NCBI RefSeq assembly: GCF_012276985.1
Contig: NZ_JAAXMM010000004.1
Location: forward strand, 303,736-367,735
Direction of reading: 5' to 3'
Length of the DNA: 64,000 nucleotides
Source of the DNA: Agrobacterium sp. a22-2
GTDB lineage: Bacteria; Pseudomonadota; Alphaproteobacteria; Rhizobiales; Rhizobiaceae
In this document: in pieces, positions 1 to 8,714 of the stretch
Position numbering within the stretch: the first letter of the stretch is position 1
Layout of the letters: each line of letters opens with the position of its first letter
Translations under genes and position numbers: made by a program
The notes under the pieces: generated by a model
The model's database searches: none
Told to the model about the DNA's origin: nothing
The model's input: only the letters and a program-made list of their open reading frames with translations

Positions 1-1
1 G

Positions 2-1363
2 CGGGTATCCGATGTGGTGATCGCCCTGCATCGCCGTTTCGTCACCATCATGTCGTCGCTGTCGAGTGCGGCCCCTGCGGTGCGCAGCCAGCTCGATCTG
101 GCCTCGTCGCGGTTCAGCCTCAGCGCGGAAGGCCCGAAGCGCCTGTTCATCGGCAGTTTCGTCGATGTCCGGGTGCCGCTTTTCCTGTTCAGCTTTGCCG
201 ACGAATTGCAGAAATCCTGGCTGCCGCTCTATGCCAGGAGCCTGGCTGGACCGAATTCCTATCTGTCGCAGGAAGTCGTGGTCGGTCTGCCGATCTCGGT
301 CTATATGGGCACGATTGCCATAGCCACGCCGTTTGCGGCGCGCTGGGCCGACCAGTATGGCGCGCGGCTGATGTTCCTGATCGGCCTGTTCCCGGCGGTG
401 GTCGGCTACGTTCTTTGCGCGTTGGCGCCGGACGCGCTTTTCCTGGTGCTGGGACGAGGTGTCACGGCTTTCGGCTATGCGATCATCACCATTTCCTGCC
501 AGGGTTATATCGCAGCCATTGCCACGAGCGAGAACCGCGGCCGGGCCATGGCGATGTTCGTCGGCGTGCTGATGAGCGCCACGATGTGCGGCACGGCGAT
601 CGGCGGCGTGCTGGCCGATCGCGTCGGCTATCGCGCCGTGTTCTGGATTTCCGTCGGGTTGTCGCTGGCGGCCGGCCTGCTGGCGCGGTCGATGCTGATC
701 TCGGAACTGGCGGCCGACAGGTCGCCGAAGATGAGCCTGCTGCGCGGCATCAAGGCTCTGGCGCAGAACACCCGCTATTCCGCGATGATCCTGCTGGCCG
801 CCATTCCTTCGAAGATCCTGCTGACCGGATTCCTGTTCTATCTGGTGCCGCTCTATCTCTCGAGCCTCGGATCCAACGAGGCGGAAATCGGCCGGGTCAT
901 GCTGCTCTATTCGCTGACCATCATCCTGTTCGGATCGGCGAGCGGTCGCATCGTCGACTGGCTGGGCCGCACCGGCTTCATGCTGGCCCTGGGTGGCGTG
1001 CTGTCGGCGGTCGGGCTGGTTGCCTTCTATGAGTGGCAGAACATCTGGTCCGTGGTATTGATGGTTTTCGTCATGGGGCTTGGCCATTCGGTGACCAAGA
1101 GCCCGCAGATTGCCTATGCGTTAGAAATTGCCGAGGAGGAGAGCGTGCGGATCGGGCGGACCACCGTTCTTGGCGTGCTGCGCACCACGGAGCGTATCGG
1201 TAGCGTGCTGGGGCCGATGCTGGCCGCCTTCCTGGTGCTGCAGTTCGGCTTCCAGCAGGCGATCCTTGGCATCGGCCTGGGGATCGTGGCAACGTCGGCG
1301 CTGTTCTACATCATCATCGCCCGCGAAGGGGCGAGCGGTGCGAAGACCGCATTGCCGAGCTAG
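2..1363 (+). CDS. MFS-type transporter or MFS-fused receptor (5' partial)
   Basis: Polytopic protein with about 12 hydrophobic segments and major facilitator features, including the loop motif DQYGAR after the third helix and a repeat-like DWLGR in the second half. The reading frame stays open to the left window edge. The first codon able to start (GTG, base 14) has no visible ribosome site, and the residues before the first membrane helix look like the tail of another domain, so the gene probably begins outside the window with an N-terminal domain I cannot see. It lies 10 bases upstream of a periplasmic binding protein, then a polytopic sensor and a SpoIIE phosphatase, suggesting one transcript. 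Substrate unknown; a receptor role rather than transport is possible because of the downstream phosphatase (inference). Confidence 0.8.
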   Translation, partial: RVSDVVIALHRRFVTIMSSLSSAAPAVRSQLDLASSRFSLSAEGPKRLFIGSFVDVRVPLFLFSFADELQKSWLPLYARSLAGPNSYLSQEVVVGLPISVYMGTIAIATPFAARWADQYGARLMFLIGLFPAVVGYVLCALAPDALFLVLGRGVTAFGYAIITISCQGYIAAIATSENRGRAMAMFVGVLMSATMCGTAIGGVLADRVGYRAVFWISVGLSLAAGLLARSMLISELAADRSPKMSLLRGIKALAQNTRYSAMILLAAIPSKILLTGFLFYLVPLYLSSLGSNEAEIGRVMLLYSLTIILFGSASGRIVDWLGRTGFMLALGGVLSAVGLVAFYEWQNIWSVVLMVFVMGLGHSVTKSPQIAYALEIAEEESVRIGRTTVLGVLRTTERIGSVLGPMLAAFLVLQFGFQQAILGIGLGIVATSALFYIIIAREGASGAKTALPS

Positions 1364-1373
1364 GAAGACCGTC

Positions 1374-2423
1374 ATGAAGCGTATTATGTCCAATTTCTTG
1401 CGACGGGCGGCAGGCGGTCTGTGCGTCCTGATGCTGACTCTTGCCCCTGCCGCGCAAGCGCAGCAGGCGACGGGCACGCCGGACAAGCGGTTTACCATCT
1501 ACATGGCGGCCTGGCGCGGCTGCGAAGAGGCCTGCCAGGGCTTCATCGACTATGTCAAGGAAAGCGGCATGCCGGCCGATGTGGTGATCCGGGATGCCAA
1601 GACCGACAAGACCGTCCTGCCGGACTTCGTCCGGGAGGTAAAGGAAATGCGTCCGGACCTGGTCGTCACCTGGGGAACGACCGTCACGGCGCAGATGATC
1701 GGTCCCTACGATGCTGCCGACAGTTCGAAATATATCGGCGATATCCCGAGCATCTTCATGATCGTCGCCGATCCGGTCGAGGCGAAGATCGCCAAGTCCT
1801 TCGAATCCTCCGGGCGCGAATTCGTCAGCGGCACGCGCAACCGCGTGCCGGAAATCATCCAGCTGAAGGCCATGCTGGAATACCGTCCGTTCAAGCGTTT
1901 CGGCATCATCTACAACGAAAACGAGTTGAACTCGAAGCTCAATGCCGATGTCGTCAAGCGGGCGGCGGATGAATTGGGTCTCGACCTCGTCATGCTGCCG
2001 ATGCCGCTTCACAACGGCGAGCCCGATGCCAATGATATTCCCGACCTGATCCAGGAAGCAGCCGACCGCGGCGTCGAGTTCCTCTATATCGGCAGCAGTT
2101 CGTTCATCAGCGTCAATGCCGACATCTACACCCAGACGGCGGTCAAGCTCGGCATTCCCGTGGCGTCGAGCTATGAAACGTCGGTCACGGAAAGTTCCGG
2201 CCTACTGGCGATCGCCTCGAAATACGGCATGGTCGGACGGCTGGCCGGCTACCAGGCCAAGCGAATCCTGGTCGACGGCATCAAGCCGATCGACCTGCCG
2301 ATCGCAGCCCTCGACCGCCACTCCTATATCATCAACATCAAGACGGCGGCCGAGTTGAAACTCTACCCGCCGATGACGCTGCTCAGCTATGCCGAGATCG
2401 TCAACCAGCGCGGTGAAAACTGA
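1374..2423 (+). CDS. ABC-type substrate-binding protein, DUF534-like
   Basis: 349-residue periplasmic binding protein. Residues 1-29 form a signal peptide with an AQA cleavage site. The mature part has the type-1 periplasmic-binding fold pattern of the ABC_sub_bind (DUF534) family: an early statement of a time or name-based search (VTWGTT), a SIFMIVADPV segment, and a late IPVASSYE strand. The ATG at 1374 is chosen because it gives a clean signal peptide; an upstream in-frame extension would overlap the preceding gene. No ABC permease or ATPase lies beside it, which is unusual for this family; instead it sits between two multi-membrane proteins and just upstream of a SpoIIE phosphatase, so it may present a ligand to a receptor (inference). 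Confidence 0.85.
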   Translation: MKRIMSNFLRRAAGGLCVLMLTLAPAAQAQQATGTPDKRFTIYMAAWRGCEEACQGFIDYVKESGMPADVVIRDAKTDKTVLPDFVREVKEMRPDLVVTWGTTVTAQMIGPYDAADSSKYIGDIPSIFMIVADPVEAKIAKSFESSGREFVSGTRNRVPEIIQLKAMLEYRPFKRFGIIYNENELNSKLNADVVKRAADELGLDLVMLPMPLHNGEPDANDIPDLIQEAADRGVEFLYIGSSSFISVNADIYTQTAVKLGIPVASSYETSVTESSGLLAIASKYGMVGRLAGYQAKRILVDGIKPIDLPIAALDRHSYIINIKTAAELKLYPPMTLLSYAEIVNQRGEN

Positions 2424-2427
2424 TCCG

Positions 2428-4515
2428 ATGAGCGACGAACCGGGCCGCAGCCAGAGTGCCTTGTCGCGGCTGGCGTTTTTCGTTGCGGTCGTGGCCTTGT
2501 CGGGCCTGTCGCTGCTGGCGCTGACGGCAATCGGCAACCGGCTTCTGGAAATCCGGCTGATCCAGAGCCTTGATTCGGTCGCGGACAGCTTTGTCGACAA
2601 TGTCGAGGCCTCGCTCGATTTCGGCCTGCCGATCAACGGGCCGGGCGGCGTGGAGGAGGCTCTGCAGCCGCCGGACGGTCTTTCTACCGGCCCGGACGCG
2701 CTGACCCTGACGCTCGACAAGCTGACCTCCGGGGACGGCGGCAAGGCTCCGGCCACCGGCGAGACCCGTCTGACCGGGGAGCATGCGGTGGTTGCCGAAC
2801 GGTCCGTCCTCGACAGTCATGGCGAAGTTTCGGCCTTTCTTGTCGTCAAGCGGTCGACGGCGGGGATCGATCACGCATCCGAGCTTCGTGGCCGGATCCT
2901 TGCGATTTGTCTGGCCGTTTTTGCCGCCGTGACAGGGCTGCTGCTGTTCTTCCTGAAGCCGTCGCGCGTTCTTCTTCTGCCGGCCATCCTATTCCTTCCC
3001 GCGACACTGGCGCTGTCGGCAAGTTTCGGGCTGCAATCGACAAGCATCGCCCGGCAGGTTGCCGTTCTGGCGGTCGCCGATACCGGCAGCGACCTTGGCC
3101 GCGCCGCGCAACTGGGCATTTCCTTCGGCAATCTCGTCGGCATGCAGGACTATCTAAAGCAGCAGGTGGGCACCAATCCGGCGATCGACCGGATCGAGGT
3201 CAAAGGGCCCGGTGGCGTTCTCTATAAGGCCGGAACAGAGACGCTTGGATCGAGTGTAGCCGAAATGCTGTCAGTCCTGCCGTTTTCCGGCTTCGTCGAT
3301 CTGACCGTCGGGCATGCCGTGTCCGAGGAGATCAGCGTGCGGGCCACCGCCAACATTCAGCCGATCCTTGCCGATCTCTCCGTCCTGCTGCTGGCCGCAT
3401 TCGTGTTGTGGTTCTGCTGCGGAGCCCTGTTGCAGGGCGTATGGGGCGAAAAGGCAAGACATGACCGCATGAGTGCCGGTCCCTTTCTCGCCCCGGCTCT
3501 GCTTTTCCTTCTGCTGTTCCTGTCCACCCTCGGATCGCCTGGCGGCAGCGAGATCGCGCCTGCCACGGGGTTTGCAGCACTGGCTGCGGCATTTGCCGTG
3601 GGGTTGCTGGTGCCGGCCCGACTGGTGGCGCCGGCGCTCGTTGTGGGCGCGCTGGGCACGCTTTACGGCCTGTTCGGCAATGGCGCTGCGCTGCTGCTCG
3701 GAGCGGGCCTCGTGGCCGGCACAGGCTATGCTGCGACGGGTCTGCATCTGCGCCCGCTGCATCTGGCGGCAGCCCTTCTGCCGTCGATCGGCCTGTTATG
3801 GGTCTCCTATCTCAAGCTGATGCCTAGTGTCCCGTTCGGCGCCATCCTGTGCGTCGCACTCACGCTGGTTCTAGCGATGCTGGCCGGTTTCGGTCGGATG
3901 GGCCGGCCGACGGCCTCCCGTTCCATTTCCTTGCCGGTCGCTGCCATGCTGGGAGGAGCATGGATGTGGGTGTGCCTGTTCGTCATGCAATGCGCCGGTT
4001 TTCTGTTGCTGGCGATCGCTGCAACTCATGTCGGCGCCGACGGCCGCGAGCCTTCGCTCGCCTCCGCCTATCTGCTGCTGGGCGTGGTTCTCTATATCGG
4101 TGGAAACCTGGCGGCCGGCCTTTTGGGCAAGGCGGCGCGGCTACGATGGATCCTGTTCGAAATCAGCGTTCTCGTCGTGGTGCTGCTCATCGGTGCGGCC
4201 TATGTCGGCAACGGCGATTTGGCCCTCAACACGGCCTTGGCGGCCGCGCTGATGGGGGCCATCGCGCGCTGGTCTGCGGAACTGCCGTTTCTGGCGGCGC
4301 GCAACCGGCTGAGCGGCGCATTGGCAACCGCCATCGAATTGCTCGGCCTGGTGACGGCGCTGGCGATCGCTGGTTGGCTGAGTGCGCCTGCCTCTGCCGC
4401 CTTGCCGGCCACCTTGACCTACCTGGTCATGCTGTCGCCCTTAGCTTTCGCCATGATCGCCGGGATCAGGACGCAGCCGCGCCGTTCCGCGGAAGAGGCG
4501 GGACATGGCGCTTAG
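2428..4515 (+). CDS. polytopic membrane protein with two extracytoplasmic segments
   Basis: 695 residues, not recognised as a named family. A membrane segment near 14-36 is followed by a soluble stretch to about 155, two helices (about 157-200), a second soluble stretch (about 201-310) that resembles a Cache/CHASE-like sensor, then a long hydrophobic half from about 313 to the end with roughly a dozen predicted helices. The hydrophobic half is about as long as an MFS domain but lacks clear MFS loop motifs, so it may be a degenerate transporter domain. Starts 4 bases after the binding-protein gene and overlaps the phosphatase gene by 11 bases, arguing for translational coupling. Role is inferred as ligand sensing for the phosphatase. 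Confidence 0.75.
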   Translation: MSDEPGRSQSALSRLAFFVAVVALSGLSLLALTAIGNRLLEIRLIQSLDSVADSFVDNVEASLDFGLPINGPGGVEEALQPPDGLSTGPDALTLTLDKLTSGDGGKAPATGETRLTGEHAVVAERSVLDSHGEVSAFLVVKRSTAGIDHASELRGRILAICLAVFAAVTGLLLFFLKPSRVLLLPAILFLPATLALSASFGLQSTSIARQVAVLAVADTGSDLGRAAQLGISFGNLVGMQDYLKQQVGTNPAIDRIEVKGPGGVLYKAGTETLGSSVAEMLSVLPFSGFVDLTVGHAVSEEISVRATANIQPILADLSVLLLAAFVLWFCCGALLQGVWGEKARHDRMSAGPFLAPALLFLLLFLSTLGSPGGSEIAPATGFAALAAAFAVGLLVPARLVAPALVVGALGTLYGLFGNGAALLLGAGLVAGTGYAATGLHLRPLHLAAALLPSIGLLWVSYLKLMPSVPFGAILCVALTLVLAMLAGFGRMGRPTASRSISLPVAAMLGGAWMWVCLFVMQCAGFLLLAIAATHVGADGREPSLASAYLLLGVVLYIGGNLAAGLLGKAARLRWILFEISVLVVVLLIGAAYVGNGDLALNTALAAALMGAIARWSAELPFLAARNRLSGALATAIELLGLVTALAIAGWLSAPASAALPATLTYLVMLSPLAFAMIAGIRTQPRRSAEEAGHGA

Positions 4516-6193
4516 AACCCGCATCGCGCTCTTCGTCGGTCTTGCCACCCTATTGCTGAGCCTCATCTTCGTGGCGCAGGTGGTGCTGAGCGTGCGCGTC
4601 ACCGACCAGTCGGCGCGCCGCGATACGACGCTTCTGATCGAGGCCATGTGGCAAAGCTATGTGGATGACGAGACCCTGGCGCAGGATGGCGTGGCAAACC
4701 GGGTGCGCCGCGACGTCGAGATCCTCAATGCGCTGTTTCAGGATCGCGGCGACATCATCCAGGCGCAGATGGATATCGGCGGCATCGAAAGCGGCGCCGA
4801 TGGCCAGGTGATCATCATCATCAATCAGGCGCTGAAGCCGATCTACACGAATCTCACGAAACCGCTGCCGCCGGATTTCAGCCAGGCCAATACGCGTATG
4901 GTGCGGGTGACCGATACCGATGGATTTTCGAAATTCGATTTCGGCGAAGGCGAACTGGTCTACCGGATAAAGATCGTCCCGTTGCGCTTTCGCTTCGGCG
5001 TGGTCGGCTATGTGATTGTTGCAGCACCCGTCTCGAAGATTTTGGCGCGATTCGATCAATCCGTGGATCTCGATGCCAGGCTCGTCGACGTTGCCGATAG
5101 CGGGGCGATGTCGGCCCAGACCGTGATGATCCCGCTCGCCGACGGTTTCAGCGATGGCCGGGTTCTGGCCTATCTCGGGGCGTCCAACGACCGAACGGAC
5201 GAGTTGCGCCAGACGCGCTGGCTGCAATGGATCGCCGGTGGCCTGGTGGTGGTCTTCGTCGGCCATGTGCTTGGCGGGCTGGTCTGGATGGTCAAGCGCG
5301 CGTTTCGGCCGCTCGATGCCGCGATCGACGTGATCGACAAGCTGACGCAAGGGCAGGAAGCGCCGCCGCTCGACACCAGTACGGGCACGATCGAAATCCA
5401 GCGGTTGTCGAAGGCGGTCGAGGCACTGCGCTCGGCCCATGCCAATCAGGAGGCACTGCGGCATTTGCAGGCGGAGCTCGCCATCGCCTCAGAACTGCAG
5501 CAGGCGCTCTTGCCGCGCGGCCCCCTGGTTGTCGAGGGCATTTCCTTCCATGGGCAGATGGTTCCCTCGCAGGAAGTGGCCGGCGATTATTTCGACTATT
5601 TCCAGATCGATGACAATCGCGTCGGCTTCCTGATCGCCGATGTCTGCGGCAAGGGAACGCCGGCCGCCCTGTTCATGGCCATGTCGCGGACCGTGGTCCG
5701 GTCGCTCGCCATGACCGGCCAGGCACCGGGCGAGGTGCTGACGGAGGCCAATCGCGTCCTTGCCGAGACCAATGACAAGAACATGTTCGTCACGCTGTTC
5801 TACGGGGTCATCGACCGGGCCGAGAAGCGGCTGCGTTATGCCAATGCCGGCCATGTGCCGCCGATCCTTAAAGGCCGTGACGGCTCGGTCTCGTACCTGC
5901 CGGCGACCGGCGACCTGGTGCTCGGGATGATCATCGATATCGGATACGACACCGTCGATATGCCGCTGCCGACCGACTGTCTGCTGGTATGCTACACCGA
6001 CGGCATTCCGGAAGCCTTCGACAGCCGGGACCAGCAGTTCGGCGACGAGCGTCTGCTGTCGCTGATCGAGACGACGACGGTCAGCGATCCCGCGGAATTG
6101 ATGGAACACCTGCGCAGCGCCGTGCTTCGATTTGCCGGCGGACGGCCGCAATATGACGATATCACCCTGTGCATCGGCGCATTTTCCGCCTGA
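4505..6193 (+). CDS. HAMP-containing SpoIIE/RsbU-type PP2C phosphatase
   Basis: 562-residue membrane-bound serine phosphatase. Helix at 7-30, extracytoplasmic domain about 31-238, second helix about 240-262, HAMP linker to about 312, short coiled coil, then the SpoIIE/PP2C domain. Metal-binding motifs are intact: GDYFD at 360-364, DVCGKG at 379-384, YTDG at 497-500 and YDDIT at 550-554. Enzymes of this family dephosphorylate STAS-domain anti-anti-sigma proteins in partner-switching pathways. No STAS protein, RsbW-type kinase or sigma factor occurs within the window, so its target must lie elsewhere, possibly just left of base 1. Last gene of the left-edge cluster; its start codon lies inside the preceding gene. 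Confidence 0.9.
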   Translation: MALRTRIALFVGLATLLLSLIFVAQVVLSVRVTDQSARRDTTLLIEAMWQSYVDDETLAQDGVANRVRRDVEILNALFQDRGDIIQAQMDIGGIESGADGQVIIIINQALKPIYTNLTKPLPPDFSQANTRMVRVTDTDGFSKFDFGEGELVYRIKIVPLRFRFGVVGYVIVAAPVSKILARFDQSVDLDARLVDVADSGAMSAQTVMIPLADGFSDGRVLAYLGASNDRTDELRQTRWLQWIAGGLVVVFVGHVLGGLVWMVKRAFRPLDAAIDVIDKLTQGQEAPPLDTSTGTIEIQRLSKAVEALRSAHANQEALRHLQAELAIASELQQALLPRGPLVVEGISFHGQMVPSQEVAGDYFDYFQIDDNRVGFLIADVCGKGTPAALFMAMSRTVVRSLAMTGQAPGEVLTEANRVLAETNDKNMFVTLFYGVIDRAEKRLRYANAGHVPPILKGRDGSVSYLPATGDLVLGMIIDIGYDTVDMPLPTDCLLVCYTDGIPEAFDSRDQQFGDERLLSLIETTTVSDPAELMEHLRSAVLRFAGGRPQYDDITLCIGAFSA

Positions 6194-6225
6194 TCCGGTC
6201 TGATCCCGTCCAGTCGATAAGGTTG

Positions 6226-7080
6226 TCAGATCAGCCGCAGGCCTTTGAGGCTGGCGTGGCCGTCCTTGCCGATGATGATGTGGTCGTGCACCGTGATGCC
6301 CAGCGGCTTGGCGGTGTCGACGATCATCTTGGTCATGTCGATATCGGCGCGCGACGGTGTCGGATCACCGCTCGGGTGGTTGTGGACCAGGATGATGGCC
6401 GTGGCGGAGAGTTCCAGGGCACGTTTGACGACTTCGCGCGGATAGACCGGCGTATGGTCGATGGTACCTTTGCCCTGGACCTCGTCGGCAATCAGCGCAT
6501 TGCGCTTGTCGAGGAACAGGATGCGGAACTGTTCGCGCGCCTCATAGGCCATGGCCGCGTGGCAATAGTCGATGACCGACGACCAGGAGCCGAGCACCTG
6601 CTTGCCCTTGATTTCGCTTTTCAGCATGCGCTGGCCAACGGCCGAGATCAGCTTCAGGTCGAGCGCCACGGCCTCGCCGACGCCCTTGACCTCCTGCAGC
6701 AGGGACGGCGGCGCGCCGATCACGCCGGCCAGGGTTCCGAACCGCTCGAGCAGCGCCTTGGCGATCGGCTTGGTGTCGCGCCGCGGGATCAGCCGGAACA
6801 GCAGCAGTTCGAGGATTTCATAATCGGCCAAAGCCGTATCGCCATTGGCGCGGAAACGGTCGCGCAGGCGCTCGCGATGGCCGTGGTAATGGGCCTGATC
6901 GCTATCGGGTTTTGAGGCCAGCAGCGGCGATTTCTTCAAGGTGCCTGATTTCGGTGCCTGCTCGGCGAAAAAGCCGCGTTCGTCAGTCTCATCGGGTTCG
7001 CTTGTCCCGACATTGTCCCCAGTCTCGACCCGTGGAACATGATCGTCATACGGCGGGAGATCGGTCGGGAGTCGGGCCAT
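6226..7080 (-). CDS. radC: RadC family JAB/MPN-domain protein
   Basis: 284 residues. A variable, charged N-terminal tail of about 60 residues precedes a helix-hairpin-helix-like UPF0758 segment and a C-terminal JAB/MPN metalloprotease-like domain. The zinc-site motif is complete: H233-x-H235 followed by S237 and D246 in the HNHPSGD context. RadC was once linked to DNA repair, but its biochemical role is not established. The gene is convergent with the phosphatase cluster and starts just 10 bases from the end of map, so it may be the last gene of an sfsA-map-radC unit. Confidence 0.92.
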   Translation of the reverse strand: MARLPTDLPPYDDHVPRVETGDNVGTSEPDETDERGFFAEQAPKSGTLKKSPLLASKPDSDQAHYHGHRERLRDRFRANGDTALADYEILELLLFRLIPRRDTKPIAKALLERFGTLAGVIGAPPSLLQEVKGVGEAVALDLKLISAVGQRMLKSEIKGKQVLGSWSSVIDYCHAAMAYEAREQFRILFLDKRNALIADEVQGKGTIDHTPVYPREVVKRALELSATAIILVHNHPSGDPTPSRADIDMTKMIVDTAKPLGITVHDHIIIGKDGHASLKGLRLI

Positions 7081-7090
7081 GGATTACCCT

Positions 7091-7921
7091 TTACAGAGGC
7101 GGAAGTCCGGGACGGTCGAGACCGGCTGGCGACAGGGTGAAGATCTCGCAGCCGGTCGCCGTGACGCCGACGGCATGCTCGTATTGCGCGGTCAGGGAGC
7201 GGTCGCGGGTGACGGCCGTCCAGCCATCGGAGAGCACTTTGACATGCGGGCGGCCGAGATTGATCATCGGCTCGATGGTGAAGATCATGCCTTCGCGCAG
7301 TTCCGGGCCTTCGTTGGCGCGGCCGTAATGCAGGATATTGGGCGAATCATGAAACAGCCGGCCGACGCCATGGCCGCAGAAATCGCGCACCACGGAACAC
7401 CGCTCGGCTTCGGCATAGGTCTGGATCGCCTCGCCGATGGCGCCGGTGCGGGCGCCCGGGCGGACGGCGGCTATGCCGCGCATCAGGCATTCATAGGTCA
7501 CTTCGAGCAGGCGTTCAGCAGCGCGCTTGATGGTGCCGACCGGATACATGCGGCTCGAATCGCCATGCCAACCGTCGACGACGTAGGTCACGTCGATATT
7601 GACGATATCGCCCTCGCGCAAAGGCTTGTCGTCCGGCATGCCGTGACAGACGACATGGTTGATCGAGGTGCAGACGGAATATTTGTAGCCGCGATAGTTC
7701 AGCGTCGCCGGCAGCGCGCCGTTATCCATGCCGAAGTCGAAGACGAAGCGGTCGATGGCCTGGGTGGTCACGCCCGGCTTGACGATCTCAACCAGCGCGT
7801 CGAGGCAGCGGGCCGTCACATTGCAGGCCTTGCGCATGCCTTCGAAGGCCTCCGCGTCGTAGAGCCGGATCGCGCCGGTATTCTTGAGCGGGGCGGACGC
7901 CGCATCGATATAATTCACCAT
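7091..7921 (-). CDS. map: methionine aminopeptidase, type I
   Basis: 276 residues, removes the initiator methionine from nascent proteins in the cytoplasm. All five dinuclear-metal ligands of the family are present: D110, D121, H184 (in CGHGVG), E217 (in TIEP) and E248. Its ATG follows the sfsA stop codon with no intervening base, so translational coupling to sfsA is likely. Length is slightly above the E. coli enzyme because of a short N-terminal extension before the pita-bread fold. Confidence 0.97.
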   Translation of the reverse strand: MVNYIDAASAPLKNTGAIRLYDAEAFEGMRKACNVTARCLDALVEIVKPGVTTQAIDRFVFDFGMDNGALPATLNYRGYKYSVCTSINHVVCHGMPDDKPLREGDIVNIDVTYVVDGWHGDSSRMYPVGTIKRAAERLLEVTYECLMRGIAAVRPGARTGAIGEAIQTYAEAERCSVVRDFCGHGVGRLFHDSPNILHYGRANEGPELREGMIFTIEPMINLGRPHVKVLSDGWTAVTRDRSLTAQYEHAVGVTATGCEIFTLSPAGLDRPGLPPL

Positions 7922-8674
7922 TTATCCGCTTTCTGATAGTTCCATTTCTGTTGTTCTTAATGCAGCAAGGCCTGGTTCGTCTATGTGGATCAGGCGATGG
8001 GGCGTGATTTCGTTTGGCGTGATGCGGCATTTGACGGCATAGGCCTCGATGCCGCGGGCCGCCGCCAGCCGGAATGCGGCGTCATAGGCCGGGTCGAGAT
8101 CACCCGACAGGCGGAAGAGTTCGCAATCGTCGCGCTGGATCAGGTAGATCATGATTGCCCGATGACCGGCGTCGGCCATGTCGGCGAGTTCAAGGAGATG
8201 TTTTGCGCCGCGCGCCGTGACTGTATCGGGAAATTCGGCAAGGCCTGATGTGCGAATGAAGTGGACGTTCTTCACCTCGACATAGGCGTCGGGTCGGGCG
8301 TTGCCGGTGAGCAGCCAGTCGATCCGCGAATTGCGGCCGTAGCGCTGTTCGCTGCGGACCGTTTCATAATGAGAGAGATCACCGACCAACCCGGCGCGGA
8401 TCGCTTCCAGCGCCAGCCGGTTGGGAAGTGCGGTGTTGATGCCGACCAGGGTGCCGTCTGCCTCGACCAGTTCCAGGGCGTAGCGATACTTGCGGCTTGC
8501 ACTGTCGTGGACGGACAGCCAGATCCGCGAACCGGGCTCGGTCAGGCCGCGCATCGAGCCGGTATTCGGGCAGAAACCGGTCACCTCCTGTCCGTCGTCC
8601 AGTAGGGCGTCGAACAGGAAACGCTTGTAGCGGCGGATCAGCCGGGCAGGGGTGAGCGGTGGATCGAAGATCAT
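7922..8674 (-). CDS. sfsA: SfsA family protein (sugar fermentation stimulation homologue)
   Basis: 250 residues, full family length, with an N-terminal OB-like part and a C-terminal nuclease-like fold. The conserved segments CPNTGSM, the YVEVKN strand and [13 protein letters not shown] are all visible. E. coli SfsA was found as a stimulator of maltose use and binds DNA, but a firm function is unknown. Its TAA stop directly abuts the map start codon, so the two genes form a unit read leftwards, downstream of the phaC end. Confidence 0.93.
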   Translation of the reverse strand: MIFDPPLTPARLIRRYKRFLFDALLDDGQEVTGFCPNTGSMRGLTEPGSRIWLSVHDSASRKYRYALELVEADGTLVGINTALPNRLALEAIRAGLVGDLSHYETVRSEQRYGRNSRIDWLLTGNARPDAYVEVKNVHFIRTSGLAEFPDTVTARGAKHLLELADMADAGHRAIMIYLIQRDDCELFRLSGDLDPAYDAAFRLAAARGIEAYAVKCRITPNEITPHRLIHIDEPGLAALRTTEMELSESG

Positions 8675-8714
8675 CGATCAGGCCGACAATTGCAGTCCGG
8701 GACGGCCAAGAGCG

